Shown here piece after piece: positions 21,044-31,764 of a stretch of DNA of 64,000 bases. Origin of the DNA: Sporopachydermia quercuum (Eukaryota; Ascomycota; Sporopachydermiomycetes; Sporopachydermiales; Sporopachydermiaceae); NCBI GenBank assembly GCA_001599295.1, contig BCGN01000004.1, forward strand, positions 1,176,656-1,240,655. The letters are read 5' to 3'. The translations under genes and the position numbers were made by a program. Every line of letters begins with the position of its first letter. Within the stretch, counting starts at the first letter, position 1. The notes below the pieces were generated by a model. It was not told the DNA's origin and made no database searches. It saw nothing but the letters and a program-made list of their open reading frames with translations.

Positions 21044-24000
21044 ATGGCAGGTGGAGCCTCAAAAAGTCGTTTGGGAAAGCAAAAGTTTGGAAGCTCCAAC
21101 TCATTGGTTTCGCCATCCGCATCTAAGTTAAGGAAGATGAAGCAGAACAAGGCAGATAGTTCTCCTTCAAAAGAAAGGTTAGAAAAGACCTCTCGCGACA
21201 AGCATAAAACAAAACATTCCGATATAATAATTGAACCGGAAAGTTCATCTGCTTCATTTGGAACCAACTTTCCCATTACTGCACATCCAGATGATATTAC
21301 CATGACTGACCGTGATTCTGATGGAGAGAACGATGAGTTTATGTACGAAGTTGATGAAGAAGGTAACGATGAAGAACTATCACAGCCTATGGATACATTC
21401 AACCCATTATCTTCTCCACGACATCGTCGATCAGATGCCTACAGAATTTTGGCTCAACTAGCAGAAGAAGATACGGACTCGGACCTCGAATCATCAGGCT
21501 CGACAGAACTAGTTCCACATTTGGGTCAACAGGCAACTGATCATTCTATTTACCATGATGACGGCGAGGAAGAAGACGATAACAGTGATGACGAGGATTA
21601 TAATGATGGCTCTGATATGGGAAATGATTCTGAAAATGACTTCGAATCTGATGTGAATGCTGCCAAGGAGTTCATTCGACTGGCCAGTGGTGGAGTAGAT
21701 GAAGACGCAGAAGAGGACGAAGGAGACGTCGATAATGAGGAAGAAGAGGACGAAGAAGAAGACGATGAAGAAGAAGATGAGGAAGATCATGAAAGTGATG
21801 CCGAGTTATCGTCACTTCGGTTTGGAAGATTCAGAAATAGTACCCATCAGGGATTATCAGCTCTTCTCAATATGGGTTCTCCTTCCTCGCGCGATAGTCA
21901 AGAATTTGATCCTTTAATGGAACTAGCATCAACGCTTCTAGGTATGTCGAATTCACGCATCGGAAATCTAGTTCAAACAATATCTCGTGATTTAGAAGAA
22001 GATAATCCATATGGTGTTTTAGAGCCTTTACAGGAGCTNTGTGAGTCGCTATTAATGTTATCAGCAATGGAAATTGAACGCGGGGTTCCGGCCGGAAAAA
22101 TCTCACAAGTTCTAGTTGCAATAATGAACCATCCTGTATTAGAAGAAAGTCTAGAAACACAGTTATTAGCAGCAAGAGCTGTTTTCAATTTGATTGAAGC
22201 TAATTATAATTATGGAGCTGATATTGTTGCCGCTGGTGGTTTGCAAGCTCTAAAATCTAAACTATCCAATATTGCTTATATCGATTTAGCCGAGCAAGCT
22301 TTACAGACGTTTGAAACTCTTTCCAGAGTGGTAGGACGCGATGTCCTATACTCTGGTGCTGTTGACGCTGCTTTAGAGTATGTTGATTTTTTCACAGTTC
22401 ATAATCAACGAAAGGCATTGGCAATTGCTGCTAATTGTTGTCAATCAGGTAGAAGTATATCTCTAGGTGTTGTGAAGGATATCTTCCCTATATTAGAGAC
22501 AATTGCTACCAATAATAGTGATAGTATTGTTGTTGAAAATTCTTGGCTTGCCATCACCGGAATTATATCAGGGTTAACTAAACCTGAGGATATTGAAAAA
22601 ATGGTCAGTGAAAAGCTTTTAAAAGATATGCTTCAAGTTATTTCCCAAGGTAAAGATTTATCTATTGTTTTACGCATTGTTGGTAATTTATCAAGAAGTG
22701 TTGTAATCAGTAGAAAGTTAGCTAATAGAATAATGGTGCTGGATAACTTAAGTGAAACAATCAAAAGTTGTTTTAAAGGATTTTCAAAATATTCTAGCTC
22801 CCAAAACAATGATACTACTATTGGACCAAATCACATCACCATTAATGAAGAATCACCAGAAAGTTCGGAACCTGAGCATGAATCTGTTTCCATGGCTGAA
22901 ATTATTTCTGTTCCTAAAGAGCTTGTTAGAACTGTGATTGAGTTTGTACGTAACCTTCTTCCTACGACTAGTATATCAGAAAAGTATACTACTGACAAGA
23001 AGATAACAGGTTCTGGAAATAGTAGCGATAAGGAAGAATTGTCAGAAGAAAGTATTAAAGTGCTATCTGAACACTGCAAAGATCTTCTTCCTTTATTACT
23101 GGATGTTTATCCTGATACTGTTGTTCCTGAGATCAAGAAAGCTTGTATAGAAGGTATTTCAAGAATGGTTTCATTTCTTACTTTAGAGAGCATCAAAAAG
23201 ATTCCTAGAGGTCTAGAGCTTTGCGGCTTAACATTTAGTATATTATCACATTATAAGTACACCTTTGGAGAAGATGAAGGAATCAAAGGTATCCCTACTA
23301 AAACAGGAAGAGACATTTTAACTTGGACCCTATTAATAGTTCTAGTTCTGCTTGAAAAATTCCCAGACTATTATGTATTTGAACTAGAACAAGAAGGCAT
23401 CTTGAAAGAGATTGAAAAGATCAAAGAGTTTGTCAAGATTGAAGAAAAATCCGAGTCTGATGAAGAAGAAGAAGGTGAAAATGAAGGAGACTCAGATGGT
23501 ACCGAACTGAGAAATAGAGTTATTGGTAGAATTGTTGGTAGTAGGTATACTATTACCAGAAGATCGTTTATTGGGGAAACCGTTGAGGAGTTTAAGAAAA
23601 AGCTGAACAAAATCAGTAAAGACATACTGTTAGTTGCAGCAAGTACATTAGAATCATTTGGTGGAATTAGAGATACTGTTCCGAAACAAAGAATTCAATC
23701 TATTGTTTCTAATATATCCGAAATTAGGAACAATAAAACGCATAATGTTTCCAATTGGGTATCTATTTTCCAACAGCTTCAGGCCCTTGTTTCTGATCAG
23801 GAGCATAAAGCTTCCAGCATAGAATTATTGAACTCTGGACTAATAGGAGTTCTATGGAGATTGTTAAGAGATGATGCTACTGCTTCGTACGCATTTGGTC
23901 AAGTATTTATAAACGTTGGTTCATTAACTTCGCTTATAGCGCTGCTTGATAAACTGCAAGAAGCACTAGCTAGAGTTGAGACTTTTGAAATAGCCACTTC

Positions 24001-26299
24001 GGGCTACTCGGACATTATCTTTTATAGTAGATTGAACGGACCAGCTAAGACATCCGTGATGGCTAAGCAGATTCGAATCAAGCTAGTGCCAGAAGAAGAA
24101 AGCACAAAGTTGATTGGAGACAATAAATCAAACGATGAAGGTAGCTCTGAAGCCAGTGCAGAAGGACAATCAGACACTGACAGTGAATACAAAAACAAAA
24201 CTGTCATCGTTGCCGTTCATGCTATCGCTACTTTCCGCACGATCAATAGGTTCCTTACTGGTTGGCAGTCACTAGGNCTTGGTAGAAGGATACCAGATCA
24301 GGATAATGAAAATCAGTTCCATATGGAGTTTTATCAAAATGGAAACCTCATACCTAATGATACTACAATATATGGAGCCGTTCGAAATCAAATGACGGAT
24401 TCTGAAGGTAATGTTGATGCATTCCACTTATGGAATGAATCTCATGTAATCAATTATAAGAAAGTGTCAGGACCAATTCCGAAAGAAACTCCTTTGGGAG
24501 CTTCTCGAGGTCAACTTTACCCTGCTTATTTCAGCTCTGACGAAGAAGATCTACTGGAATTGCTAGGTATAACTGAATCCATTTTAGAAGTTTTACAACT
24601 GCTTAAACAACTATTTACATTATTCTCCAGATTCAAACATATGATGACTCCTAAAGCTTCTCCTGCTGCAATTGCTAAAATAACGGAACATTTTTTGAAT
24701 CCAAAGATCAGTGTAAAGTTGTCCAGACAGTTAGAAGAGATTTTAGTTGTTGCCAGTGGCACTTTACCTTCTTGGAGTGTAAATCTAACAAGAATGTACT
24801 CTTTTCTTCTACCGTTCGAAAGAAGACTAGAATTCTTGAAATTTACATCGTTCGGTTATTCAAGATTGATCCAAGCAGCATCAGAAGACGATGAACCTTC
24901 ATTAAGTCGTGATTCTACTTCAAGCTCGTCGGCACGAGACGCTATAAGAAGACATGATTTAGGAAGACTTATTCGATATAAAGCTAGAGTGTCACGTGAA
25001 AATATACTAGGATGTGCTATGAAGATTCTACTATTATATGGATCAAGTCCAAATGTTCTAGAGATTGAGTATTTTGACGAAGAAGGATCTGGACTAGGTC
25101 CTACTCTTGAATTCTATTCGAAAGTGTCAAAAGAACTATGTAGGAAGCAGTTGAAGTTATGGAGAGAGAACAACTCAGATGACTTGGGATTTACAGAAAG
25201 TGAGAGCGGAGATGATGATGATGACCACAAATCTAAGGCAAATTACACAGGAATTGATTCAAATGAGTTTGTTTATAGCAAAAATGGGCTTTTCCCTGCT
25301 CCATTGGATAAAGCTCAATTGTCGAGCAACAATGGTCAGAAGCTTCTGAAGCTTTTCTCAGTTCTCGGGAAATTTGTAGCTAGATCATTACTTGATAGCA
25401 GATTGATTGATTTGCCATTCAATGAAGTATTCTTTCATTTGGCTCATAGAATGGAAGAACGGGATGGATCAGATTTAGTCTTTGATGATGATGATGAAGA
25501 TGCAGACATATTGGATCAATTGGAATTAGTTTCCAGAGTTGATATTAAACTTGGTAGATCATTACGTATGCTCTATAGGTATGTTGAAGCTGACAAGCTC
25601 AAGAAGCAGAAATCAAATGGTATCCCTGTTGAACACGATGAAAATGATATATCTGGAAAGCTGGCTATTGATGGAGTGGAAGTTGAAGATTTAGCATTGG
25701 ATTTTACACTTCCAGGTTACCCTGAGATTGAACTGAAGGAAAATGGTGAAATGATCAATGTTACTTTGGCCAATATCGAAGAGTTTATTAGGCTTGTAAT
25801 CGACCTTACGATAGGATCGGGGGTCCAAGCACAATTGAAAGCCTTTAGAGAAGGATTTTCAGAAGTATTCCCGTACTCTGCAATGCTTGTTTTTTTCCCA
25901 GAGGAAATGGTCAAATTGTTTGGCAATGCTGATGAAGATTGGAGCTTACCCACCTTAGCTAATTCTCTAAAAGCTGATCATGGATATATGATGTCTAGTC
26001 CTGCAATTACTGACTTATTGAGTATTATGAGCGAATTTTCAATTGAAGAGAGACGATTGTTCTTACAATTCGTTAGTGGAAGTCCTCGATTACCTGTTGG
26101 GGGATTTAAAGCATTAAAGCCAACATTCACTATTGTTTGCAAACAGTGCGAGGCACCTTTGAAATCCAATGACTATTTACCTAGTGTGATGACCTGTGCA
26201 AATTATTTGAAGCTTCCTAGTTATAGCTCTAGAGAAGTTATGAAGGCCAAATTAATCCAAGCAATGAACGAAGGTTCTGATTCTTTCTTGCTTTCATGA
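21044..26299 (+). CDS. UFD4: HECT-type ubiquitin ligase Ufd4 (TRIP12 family)
   Basis: Ufd4 ubiquitinates ubiquitin-fusion and N-degron substrates. The protein has 1751 residues from the ATG at 21044. The frame extends 11 codons upstream, but only a TTG is there. The N-terminus is basic and polar, followed by very acidic tracts (about residues 175-260). An armadillo-like helical region starts at about 280 (LLGMSNSRIGNLVQTI, LLAARAVFNLIEANYNYG), as in TRIP12. The C-terminal HECT domain begins near residue 1340 with LEIEYFDEEGSGLGPTLEFY. It ends with the catalytic loop LPSVMTCANYLKLP, with Cys1718 as the predicted thioester residue. It is longer than Saccharomyces Ufd4 (1483 residues), mainly through acidic insertions. 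It is intronless and has two single N bases (22039, 24277). Confidence 0.95.
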   Translation: MAGGASKSRLGKQKFGSSNSLVSPSASKLRKMKQNKADSSPSKERLEKTSRDKHKTKHSDIIIEPESSSASFGTNFPITAHPDDITMTDRDSDGENDEFMYEVDEEGNDEELSQPMDTFNPLSSPRHRRSDAYRILAQLAEEDTDSDLESSGSTELVPHLGQQATDHSIYHDDGEEEDDNSDDEDYNDGSDMGNDSENDFESDVNAAKEFIRLASGGVDEDAEEDEGDVDNEEEEDEEEDDEEEDEEDHESDAELSSLRFGRFRNSTHQGLSALLNMGSPSSRDSQEFDPLMELASTLLGMSNSRIGNLVQTISRDLEEDNPYGVLEPLQEXCESLLMLSAMEIERGVPAGKISQVLVAIMNHPVLEESLETQLLAARAVFNLIEANYNYGADIVAAGGLQALKSKLSNIAYIDLAEQALQTFETLSRVVGRDVLYSGAVDAALEYVDFFTVHNQRKALAIAANCCQSGRSISLGVVKDIFPILETIATNNSDSIVVENSWLAITGIISGLTKPEDIEKMVSEKLLKDMLQVISQGKDLSIVLRIVGNLSRSVVISRKLANRIMVLDNLSETIKSCFKGFSKYSSSQNNDTTIGPNHITINEESPESSEPEHESVSMAEIISVPKELVRTVIEFVRNLLPTTSISEKYTTDKKITGSGNSSDKEELSEESIKVLSEHCKDLLPLLLDVYPDTVVPEIKKACIEGISRMVSFLTLESIKKIPRGLELCGLTFSILSHYKYTFGEDEGIKGIPTKTGRDILTWTLLIVLVLLEKFPDYYVFELEQEGILKEIEKIKEFVKIEEKSESDEEEEGENEGDSDGTELRNRVIGRIVGSRYTITRRSFIGETVEEFKKKLNKISKDILLVAASTLESFGGIRDTVPKQRIQSIVSNISEIRNNKTHNVSNWVSIFQQLQALVSDQEHKASSIELLNSGLIGVLWRLLRDDATASYAFGQVFINVGSLTSLIALLDKLQEALARVETFEIATSGYSDIIFYSRLNGPAKTSVMAKQIRIKLVPEEESTKLIGDNKSNDEGSSEASAEGQSDTDSEYKNKTVIVAVHAIATFRTINRFLTGWQSLXLGRRIPDQDNENQFHMEFYQNGNLIPNDTTIYGAVRNQMTDSEGNVDAFHLWNESHVINYKKVSGPIPKETPLGASRGQLYPAYFSSDEEDLLELLGITESILEVLQLLKQLFTLFSRFKHMMTPKASPAAIAKITEHFLNPKISVKLSRQLEEILVVASGTLPSWSVNLTRMYSFLLPFERRLEFLKFTSFGYSRLIQAASEDDEPSLSRDSTSSSSARDAIRRHDLGRLIRYKARVSRENILGCAMKILLLYGSSPNVLEIEYFDEEGSGLGPTLEFYSKVSKELCRKQLKLWRENNSDDLGFTESESGDDDDDHKSKANYTGIDSNEFVYSKNGLFPAPLDKAQLSSNNGQKLLKLFSVLGKFVARSLLDSRLIDLPFNEVFFHLAHRMEERDGSDLVFDDDDEDADILDQLELVSRVDIKLGRSLRMLYRYVEADKLKKQKSNGIPVEHDENDISGKLAIDGVEVEDLALDFTLPGYPEIELKENGEMINVTLANIEEFIRLVIDLTIGSGVQAQLKAFREGFSEVFPYSAMLVFFPEEMVKLFGNADEDWSLPTLANSLKADHGYMMSSPAITDLLSIMSEFSIEERRLFLQFVSGSPRLPVGGFKALKPTFTIVCKQCEAPLKSNDYLPSVMTCANYLKLPSYSSREVMKAKLIQAMNEGSDSFLLS

Positions 26300-26512
26300 A
26301 GAGCCATAGCAAAGTTTTTTTCTAACTATTTATTATTTTCTAAGGAGTTTTAGTGTTCATAATATTTTTTTCTTGATTTTTTATTGGTTGATGTTTTTCT
26401 ATTTCTTTTATAACGGTTCTGGTGAATAGGTACGGTGATTATTATTGTTAATGTTTTATGAGATTAGCGAGCATAATGTATATTTCTAACTTGTAGCATA
26501 AATGGCCGCTAG

Positions 26513-26584
26513 ATCACATGATATTAAACAAATGTTGGAATATGCAGCGCTTTCCGTTGTATTTCCTGTATCAGATCACGTGAT
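26513..26584. promoter_or_regulatory. Paired E-box-like palindromes before a short gene
   Basis: ATCACATGAT (26513-26522) and ATCACGTGAT (26575-26584) sit in similar contexts, each preceded by AG. The second ends only 14 bp before the open frame at 26599. Transcription of the downstream gene must therefore start inside or after that frame if these are its promoter elements. A Cbf1-type factor is the usual binder of such sites in yeasts. Confidence 0.4.
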
Positions 26585-26598
26585 GTTACACAGAGANT

Positions 26599-27245
26599 TT
26601 GGCACAAGTTTCTCCAAAAAAATCCAAAGTCAAGCCTTTCCTACCTAACGACGAACTGTTTACTAAATTGACTCTTTATTCGGTCTATGAATGGAAAGTA
26701 GATGAAGCGATACTCTTCAGCATTCATAGACATTCAAAACAATCAGAAGGTTTTAGTGAAAAAGCGGTCGGTTCTATGAAATGAAAACTCCTTCTATAAG
26801 TGAAGATGATCTGCGGAGATTCAACTACCAACATATAGGTGAAGGCAAGGAACAACTTGCGAAATGGAGTTTAGTTTTACTTAGTGCAGTAGATCTCAGT
26901 CCTAATGAGACCAGTCATAATGAGGAAAGTCCCAGCTTAACTAAAGAGGAAATTAGTTTCTTTCAACGACAAGAAGTTCACAAGCAAGCATTTGCTAAAG
27001 AACAAGCTGAATATAGGAAAGTTACTGAGCTGTATGAGAAAGAAGTTGAACATGAAGTATCACAGATTGAATCAAAAGCTGGGAAGGCAATACCTGTCTT
27101 ATTAGAAGTCTACGAAAAGGTATTCAAGAATCCTGAATTAATCGAAAAGGCAAAGAATTTTGATCGAGGAATCGATCTTTATTTTGAGCATCTTGCATCT
27201 AAAGGTAGAAGCCAGTATTATCCTGCTGCTCCTATTAGACTTTGA
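26599..27245 (+). CDS. Unrecognised protein in two overlapping frames
   Basis: Two frames overlap by four bases. The first (26599-26784) has no ATG; its only start is a TTG just after an N at 26597. It encodes a Lys-rich start, then FLPNDELFTKLTLYSVYEWK. The second (26781-27245) begins at ATG and encodes 154 residues: MKTPSISEDDLRRFNYQHIG, LAKWSLVLLSAVDLSP, a long charged helix with many Glu, Gln and Lys, and the C-terminus SQYYPAAPIRL. Both look like coding sequence, and together they would make one protein of about 215 residues. A sequencing error, a real frameshift or a missed intron could explain the break. I could not find a donor and branch pair that joins the frames. The family is unknown. 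Confidence 0.45.
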
Positions 27246-27360
27246 TTGGGCTTTATATATAACTACCAGCGTCTAAAGAATTACATGGAGTGTTCATTAG
27301 CGAAAAGAGACAACAATTATATCCACTAGATATGGTATACGATGTGACCTGCTATGAAAC

Positions 27361-27440
27361 CAGCACAGCATTTGGTATACCACAGAGCTCTCTAGGGATC
27401 TAGTGGCTTCCGCCGTGAGCCTGGATCAGTACTTTCAATG
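27361..27440. other. GC-rich island, possible structured RNA
   Basis: By hand count about 42 of 80 bases are G or C, well above the surroundings. It includes the short inverted arrangement CTAG-GGAT-CTAG and a CCGCCG core. It is not open in any useful frame. I could not match it to RNase P, RNase MRP, SRP, U3 or spliceosomal RNAs by eye. Confidence 0.3.
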
Positions 27441-27601
27441 TGGACTGTTAGTTTACTGGACAGAACCAAAAGGGCCAATTGACATCACTGAATAGTAGTT
27501 GTTGAGATATGATTATTCAGTCATCTTCATGCTTCCCATTTACTCCCCTTAATCAACTGCTTGATCGTTTTTGAGTCAACCACTATCGAGTAGTATTAAT
27601 A

Positions 27602-27625
27602 TGCAACTATATGCATAGCCATGCA
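27602..27625. repeat. Three TGCA words at exact 10-bp spacing
   Basis: TGCA occurs at 27602, 27612 and 27622, each within ATGCA. The 10-bp period places all three on one face of the helix. It is one of several such groups in the promoters of this window. Confidence 0.45.
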
Positions 27626-28453
27626 AAAGTTAAACGTTAATAAATCCGACACAAGTTTTGGTAACCGGTCCGTTTTCTCTAACTGAGGGTTAGCGGATAT
27701 GCCACAGACTAAATTAAANAATTATGTGATCTAATAATATCGGGCTTTTCTATCTATCTGTAAGTTAGCCGTTCATTTATTTACCGAACGGGTTTACCAG
27801 TGATTGACTTCAAATTCAACTGATTGCTATATAATAATTGTAAATTAGCAGTAATTTCATTTCATTTGCAGGTTTAATGTATTCAGTGATTGTTTTGTAT
27901 CTTTTACTCCCCTTCCTCAACGTGACTAGCTATATACTTCCAACCAACCATCGCCCTCCCGTTTATATAATCACCGAATATCGCTGGTTTTATTAACCCA
28001 GCCACAACATTTTGGATTACATAATCCAAATGGCAAGTGTTTATCTGTAGCTGGGGAAACGCACAACTTTGGAAATGTCAAGGAGGCCAACCCGTGTTAA
28101 GAGACAAAAGACAAGACTATCGATAAAGATATAGCAGGCTGCTTGAGATTATAACTGACATGCTAGAACTAGTAATGAGATAAAAATATTCAATTCAGAC
28201 GCTCTATTTACTTAATTTCACAGGAAACCCTTAAACTTTCAGCAATACGGATCATAAGGTGACCGGTAGTTGCAATTCCAACATTGTGAACGAAGAAAAA
28301 TCGCGAACTGCATCGAAAAGCGTTACACTTTGTGGATGTGGTAATTGACACTACAATTCATACAATTCTTTCTTCCGATAAGCTTTTCTGAATCTTTTCT
28401 GAATCGTATGATACAGTTTGATAGTGAGAATAATTAAAGGAAATTGTGCTAAA

Positions 28454-31237
28454 ATGACAAATGAAGAGATTGAAACAGAGAAAGAAGCATCTGATTTACC
28501 ATCCGGTTTACCTAGGTTTCCCGCGTCCTTGAACGTTAACGCTTTGGTAACAGAGAATTCTTCCTCGTCTCTTATAACAGAATTGAGTAAGCATATATAC
28601 TTGTTGGGATAAATTCGTTGCATGACGTGTCCATTGCACTGAGTCGCGAAGCGCTTTTATTAAACCTATTTTTACTAACTACATCCATCTGTTCCATTAG
28701 ATCAAACATATGAACAACTTCAAATCAAATCTGATGAATTATCAACGACAAATTCCAATTCCATAGCATCTACGACAAATTCGTTAGATGATCCGATAAA
28801 ATTTCGTCAGGTATCATCTACTGATTCCATCTCTGGGTCTGAATCCTTATCGCTTTATTCGGACGTTGATACTGAAGCAAAGATAGAAACCTCTGCAAAG
28901 CCAGAAGCAGAAGTAGCTACTGGCTTTGTTACAGTTTCTACTGAAAGTGAATCTGCTGTTGAATCTGAGGGTGAACCTGGTATTATCGAAGATACCTCAA
29001 AACTTAGAGAAAGCGAATTACCTGAAGAAGAGGAGGACGAAAACACGCTTTTGGATCAATACACTTGCACATCTGCTCAAAGTGGGGCAGATTCTACCAG
29101 TACAAGCGGTACATCACCCAACCAATCAAGATTAACTGAATCACCCGTTGTGCCTCGGCTTAGAGAAAGTCCAATTGTGAGTAAGAACTCAACGGGTTCA
29201 GGAGGATCTCTTGGAGCAGGTATCCAGTTGTCATCTACATCACCGGTATCAACCTCTCGACGGCAAATATCTGATTCCTCAACCGTTTCCAACGGTTCCC
29301 AGAGCCAAGGGCCTCTAACAAGACGGAAAAGCAGCAGAAGTACAGTGAAAGGCGCTTTTGCCAAGGTAGTGAAAGGAATGAGAGGAAATAGTTCAAGTTC
29401 TGGTAGTGGCTCTGGTTTCAATTCTCCCGGGAAATCAAACGGTAGCAATTTGAAGATATCAAGTCCTTATAACTCTCATGTTGTGTACCATGTAGCTTAT
29501 GATAAAGAGACTGGTGGTTATACCGGATTGCCTCCGGAGTGGGTGAAACTGTTGCAGGAGTCTGGAGTTTCTTCTACAGATCAATCGCGAAATCCTGAAG
29601 CGGCACGTAAAGTGTATGAATTCATGCAAGCAGAACAAGGGAGAAATCGCGACGAAGACATTTGGGAGAAACTGAAAGAAGTGCATCCAAATAGGCAACC
29701 GTCAGATTTCATACAGAGCTCTTCTGGTATTGATGATGACACATCGGGATCATCCGCTGGTTCGGCTTCTGATCCGTCACTAGGGAGAAACTCGGATCAA
29801 TATAAGACACCAAAAGATCAAACAATAGAATCATTCCCTATAATGTCACCAGAGACTCCTCAAAAGACACCGAGTTCAGCAACAATGCCTCGTATTCGTC
29901 CTGGGAATAAACTGGAAAGGAAGTTCATTCCTACAAGGCCTGCGCCTAAACCCCCAGGGAAATCAAAGAGTTCAACTCCTATGCTAAAACAAGCCCCTAC
30001 GACTCCTGGTGCTGTTGGACTATCNTCACCTGTAGGCCATGGAAGCTCCGATACACCAAATACCAATACGAAATCATCACCAACACCTGCTTCTCCTTCA
30101 AGGCTACCTCCACGATCACCTGTTCCTAAAGCACCTGTGAGAACATCTCCAAAAATACTTTTCGATCAAGAAAACCAATACCAACTCAAGAATCCTAAGG
30201 CTTTTATCAATAACAATCATCATCGTGATGAAGATAAACCACCACCGGTGCCTTCAAAATCACCTACCACTCGACCTTCTGATGCCCCACAGCAGCTCCG
30301 ACTGAAAGCTGCAAGAAGAAAAGAAGAAATGCGAAAACGGGACACCCAAGTATATGCCAGACTAATGATGATCTGTACACCCGGAGATCCTACTAAACTG
30401 TATAAAAATCTGCAATTGGTAGGACAAGGTGCATCTGGTGGTGTTTATATAGCAAACACGATCGATAGTAATAATGCAGTTGCAATCAAACAGATGAGTT
30501 TGGAAACACAGCCTAAAAAGGAGTTGATTATTAATGAGATTCTAGTAATGAAGGAATCCCATCACCCAAATATTGTGAATTTCATTGATTCATACTTCCA
30601 TAAAGGTGATTTATGGGTAGTGATGGAATACATGGAAGGTGGTAGTCTTACAGATGTTGTTACCCATAATGTGATGACAGAAGGTCAAATAGGTGCTGTT
30701 TGCAGAGAAACATTAAACGGTTTACAGTTTTTACACTCTAAAGGTGTGATTCATAGAGATATTAAGTCAGATAATGTGTTATTGTCTATGCAAGGTGATA
30801 TCAAACTAACAGATTTTGGTTTCTGTGCTAGGATCAATGAATCAAACTCGAAACGAACAACTATAGTTGGTACACCTTATTGGATGGCACCAGAAGTAGT
30901 CAAAAAGGAAGAATATGGACCTAAAGTCGATATTTGGTCATTAGGAATTATGACCATTGAAATGATTGAAGGAGAACCACCATATTTGAATGAGACACCA
31001 GCTAGAGCATTATTTTTGATCTCTGATAATGGGACACCCAAGTTGAAGGAACCAGAATTACTTAGTGAAGTGTTCAAGGACTTCTTAGGTTGGGCATTAG
31101 AAGTTGACACGAATAAAAGAGCAACTGCAGCAGAACTACTTAACCATCCATTTATTGCAACAGCAGATAAATGTTCAGCTCTGGCGCCATTAGTCGAATT
31201 CGCACGCTTAAAGAGAAATAGACATGGAGCTGAGTGA
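28454..31237 (+). CDS. CLA4: PAK-family Ser/Thr kinase, Cla4-like, without PH domain; two exons
   Basis: PAK kinases act downstream of Cdc42 in polarity, septin assembly and cytokinesis. Exon 1 (28454-28586) and exon 2 (28701-31237) give 889 residues. The intron has donor GTAAGC, TACTAAC at 28673-28679 and acceptor TAG. A Ser/Glu-rich N-terminus leads to a CRIB-like element at about 297-340 (ISSPYN...YHVAYD, then [10 protein letters not shown]). A Pro-rich linker follows, then a kinase domain at about 612-870. It has GQGASGGVY, Lys641 in VAIK, catalytic Asp731 in HRDIKSDN and Asp749 in [16 protein letters not shown] and [20 protein letters not shown] are Cla4-type rather than Ste20-type. Cla4 proteins normally carry an N-terminal PH domain, and none is visible. 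The CRIB also departs from the ISxPxxFxHxxHVG consensus. It could be a second Cla4/Skm1-type paralogue. Confidence 0.85.
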
Positions 31238-31764
31238 ATACTAGATGAAGGAAATGAGAAAGAGGATGAGAACAAAAAATTGTGGAAATCTCAGATATGG
31301 GTTAACTAGTGAAATAAATCGAAAATAGAAAAGTAAAGTCCAAAGAAATCAGTGGATAGTTAGATAGGAAGCATTGGTGATTTTTTTACTTATAAGTAAG
31401 TGAACGTAAATGACAAAATAAACAGTTTGAGGAATCAAAAAGTCAGCCTTTCTTCTCTTTATTTTCTTTTTCTGTCCTTTTTGTTCTTTCTTTCTACTAC
31501 TTAGTCGTCGTGTCACTATATTAATAATAGGTAATGCATTATAATAAACCAAATATAACAAGAGTCATAAATCATCTCATTAAAGCGGTCTAGACGTTAT
31601 GTTAACTATTAAAATATCTTTATATGCTCAGTTTCCATTGGCTTCAGATGCAATAACGACAACATCTAAATTATAGGCTAGAAAAACAAATATAATACAA
31701 AAAATTATACAACGGTCAAAGATAGAAGCTTTTGAAATTCTGACTATCATATTACCTCTAATCT
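31238..31764. other. Convergent 3' region of the PAK gene and MIF2
   Basis: These 0.53 kb lie between two convergent stop codons, with AT-rich and pyrimidine-rich runs around 31440-31500. No gene is supported. Confidence 0.5.

Larger units (their letters stand above)
27246..28453. other. Intergenic region upstream of the PAK kinase gene
   Basis: This 1.2-kb spacer holds a GC-rich patch (27361-27440) and a triplet of TGCA words spaced exactly 10 bp (27602-27625), both listed separately. The rest is AT-rich with no gene. Confidence 0.5.
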
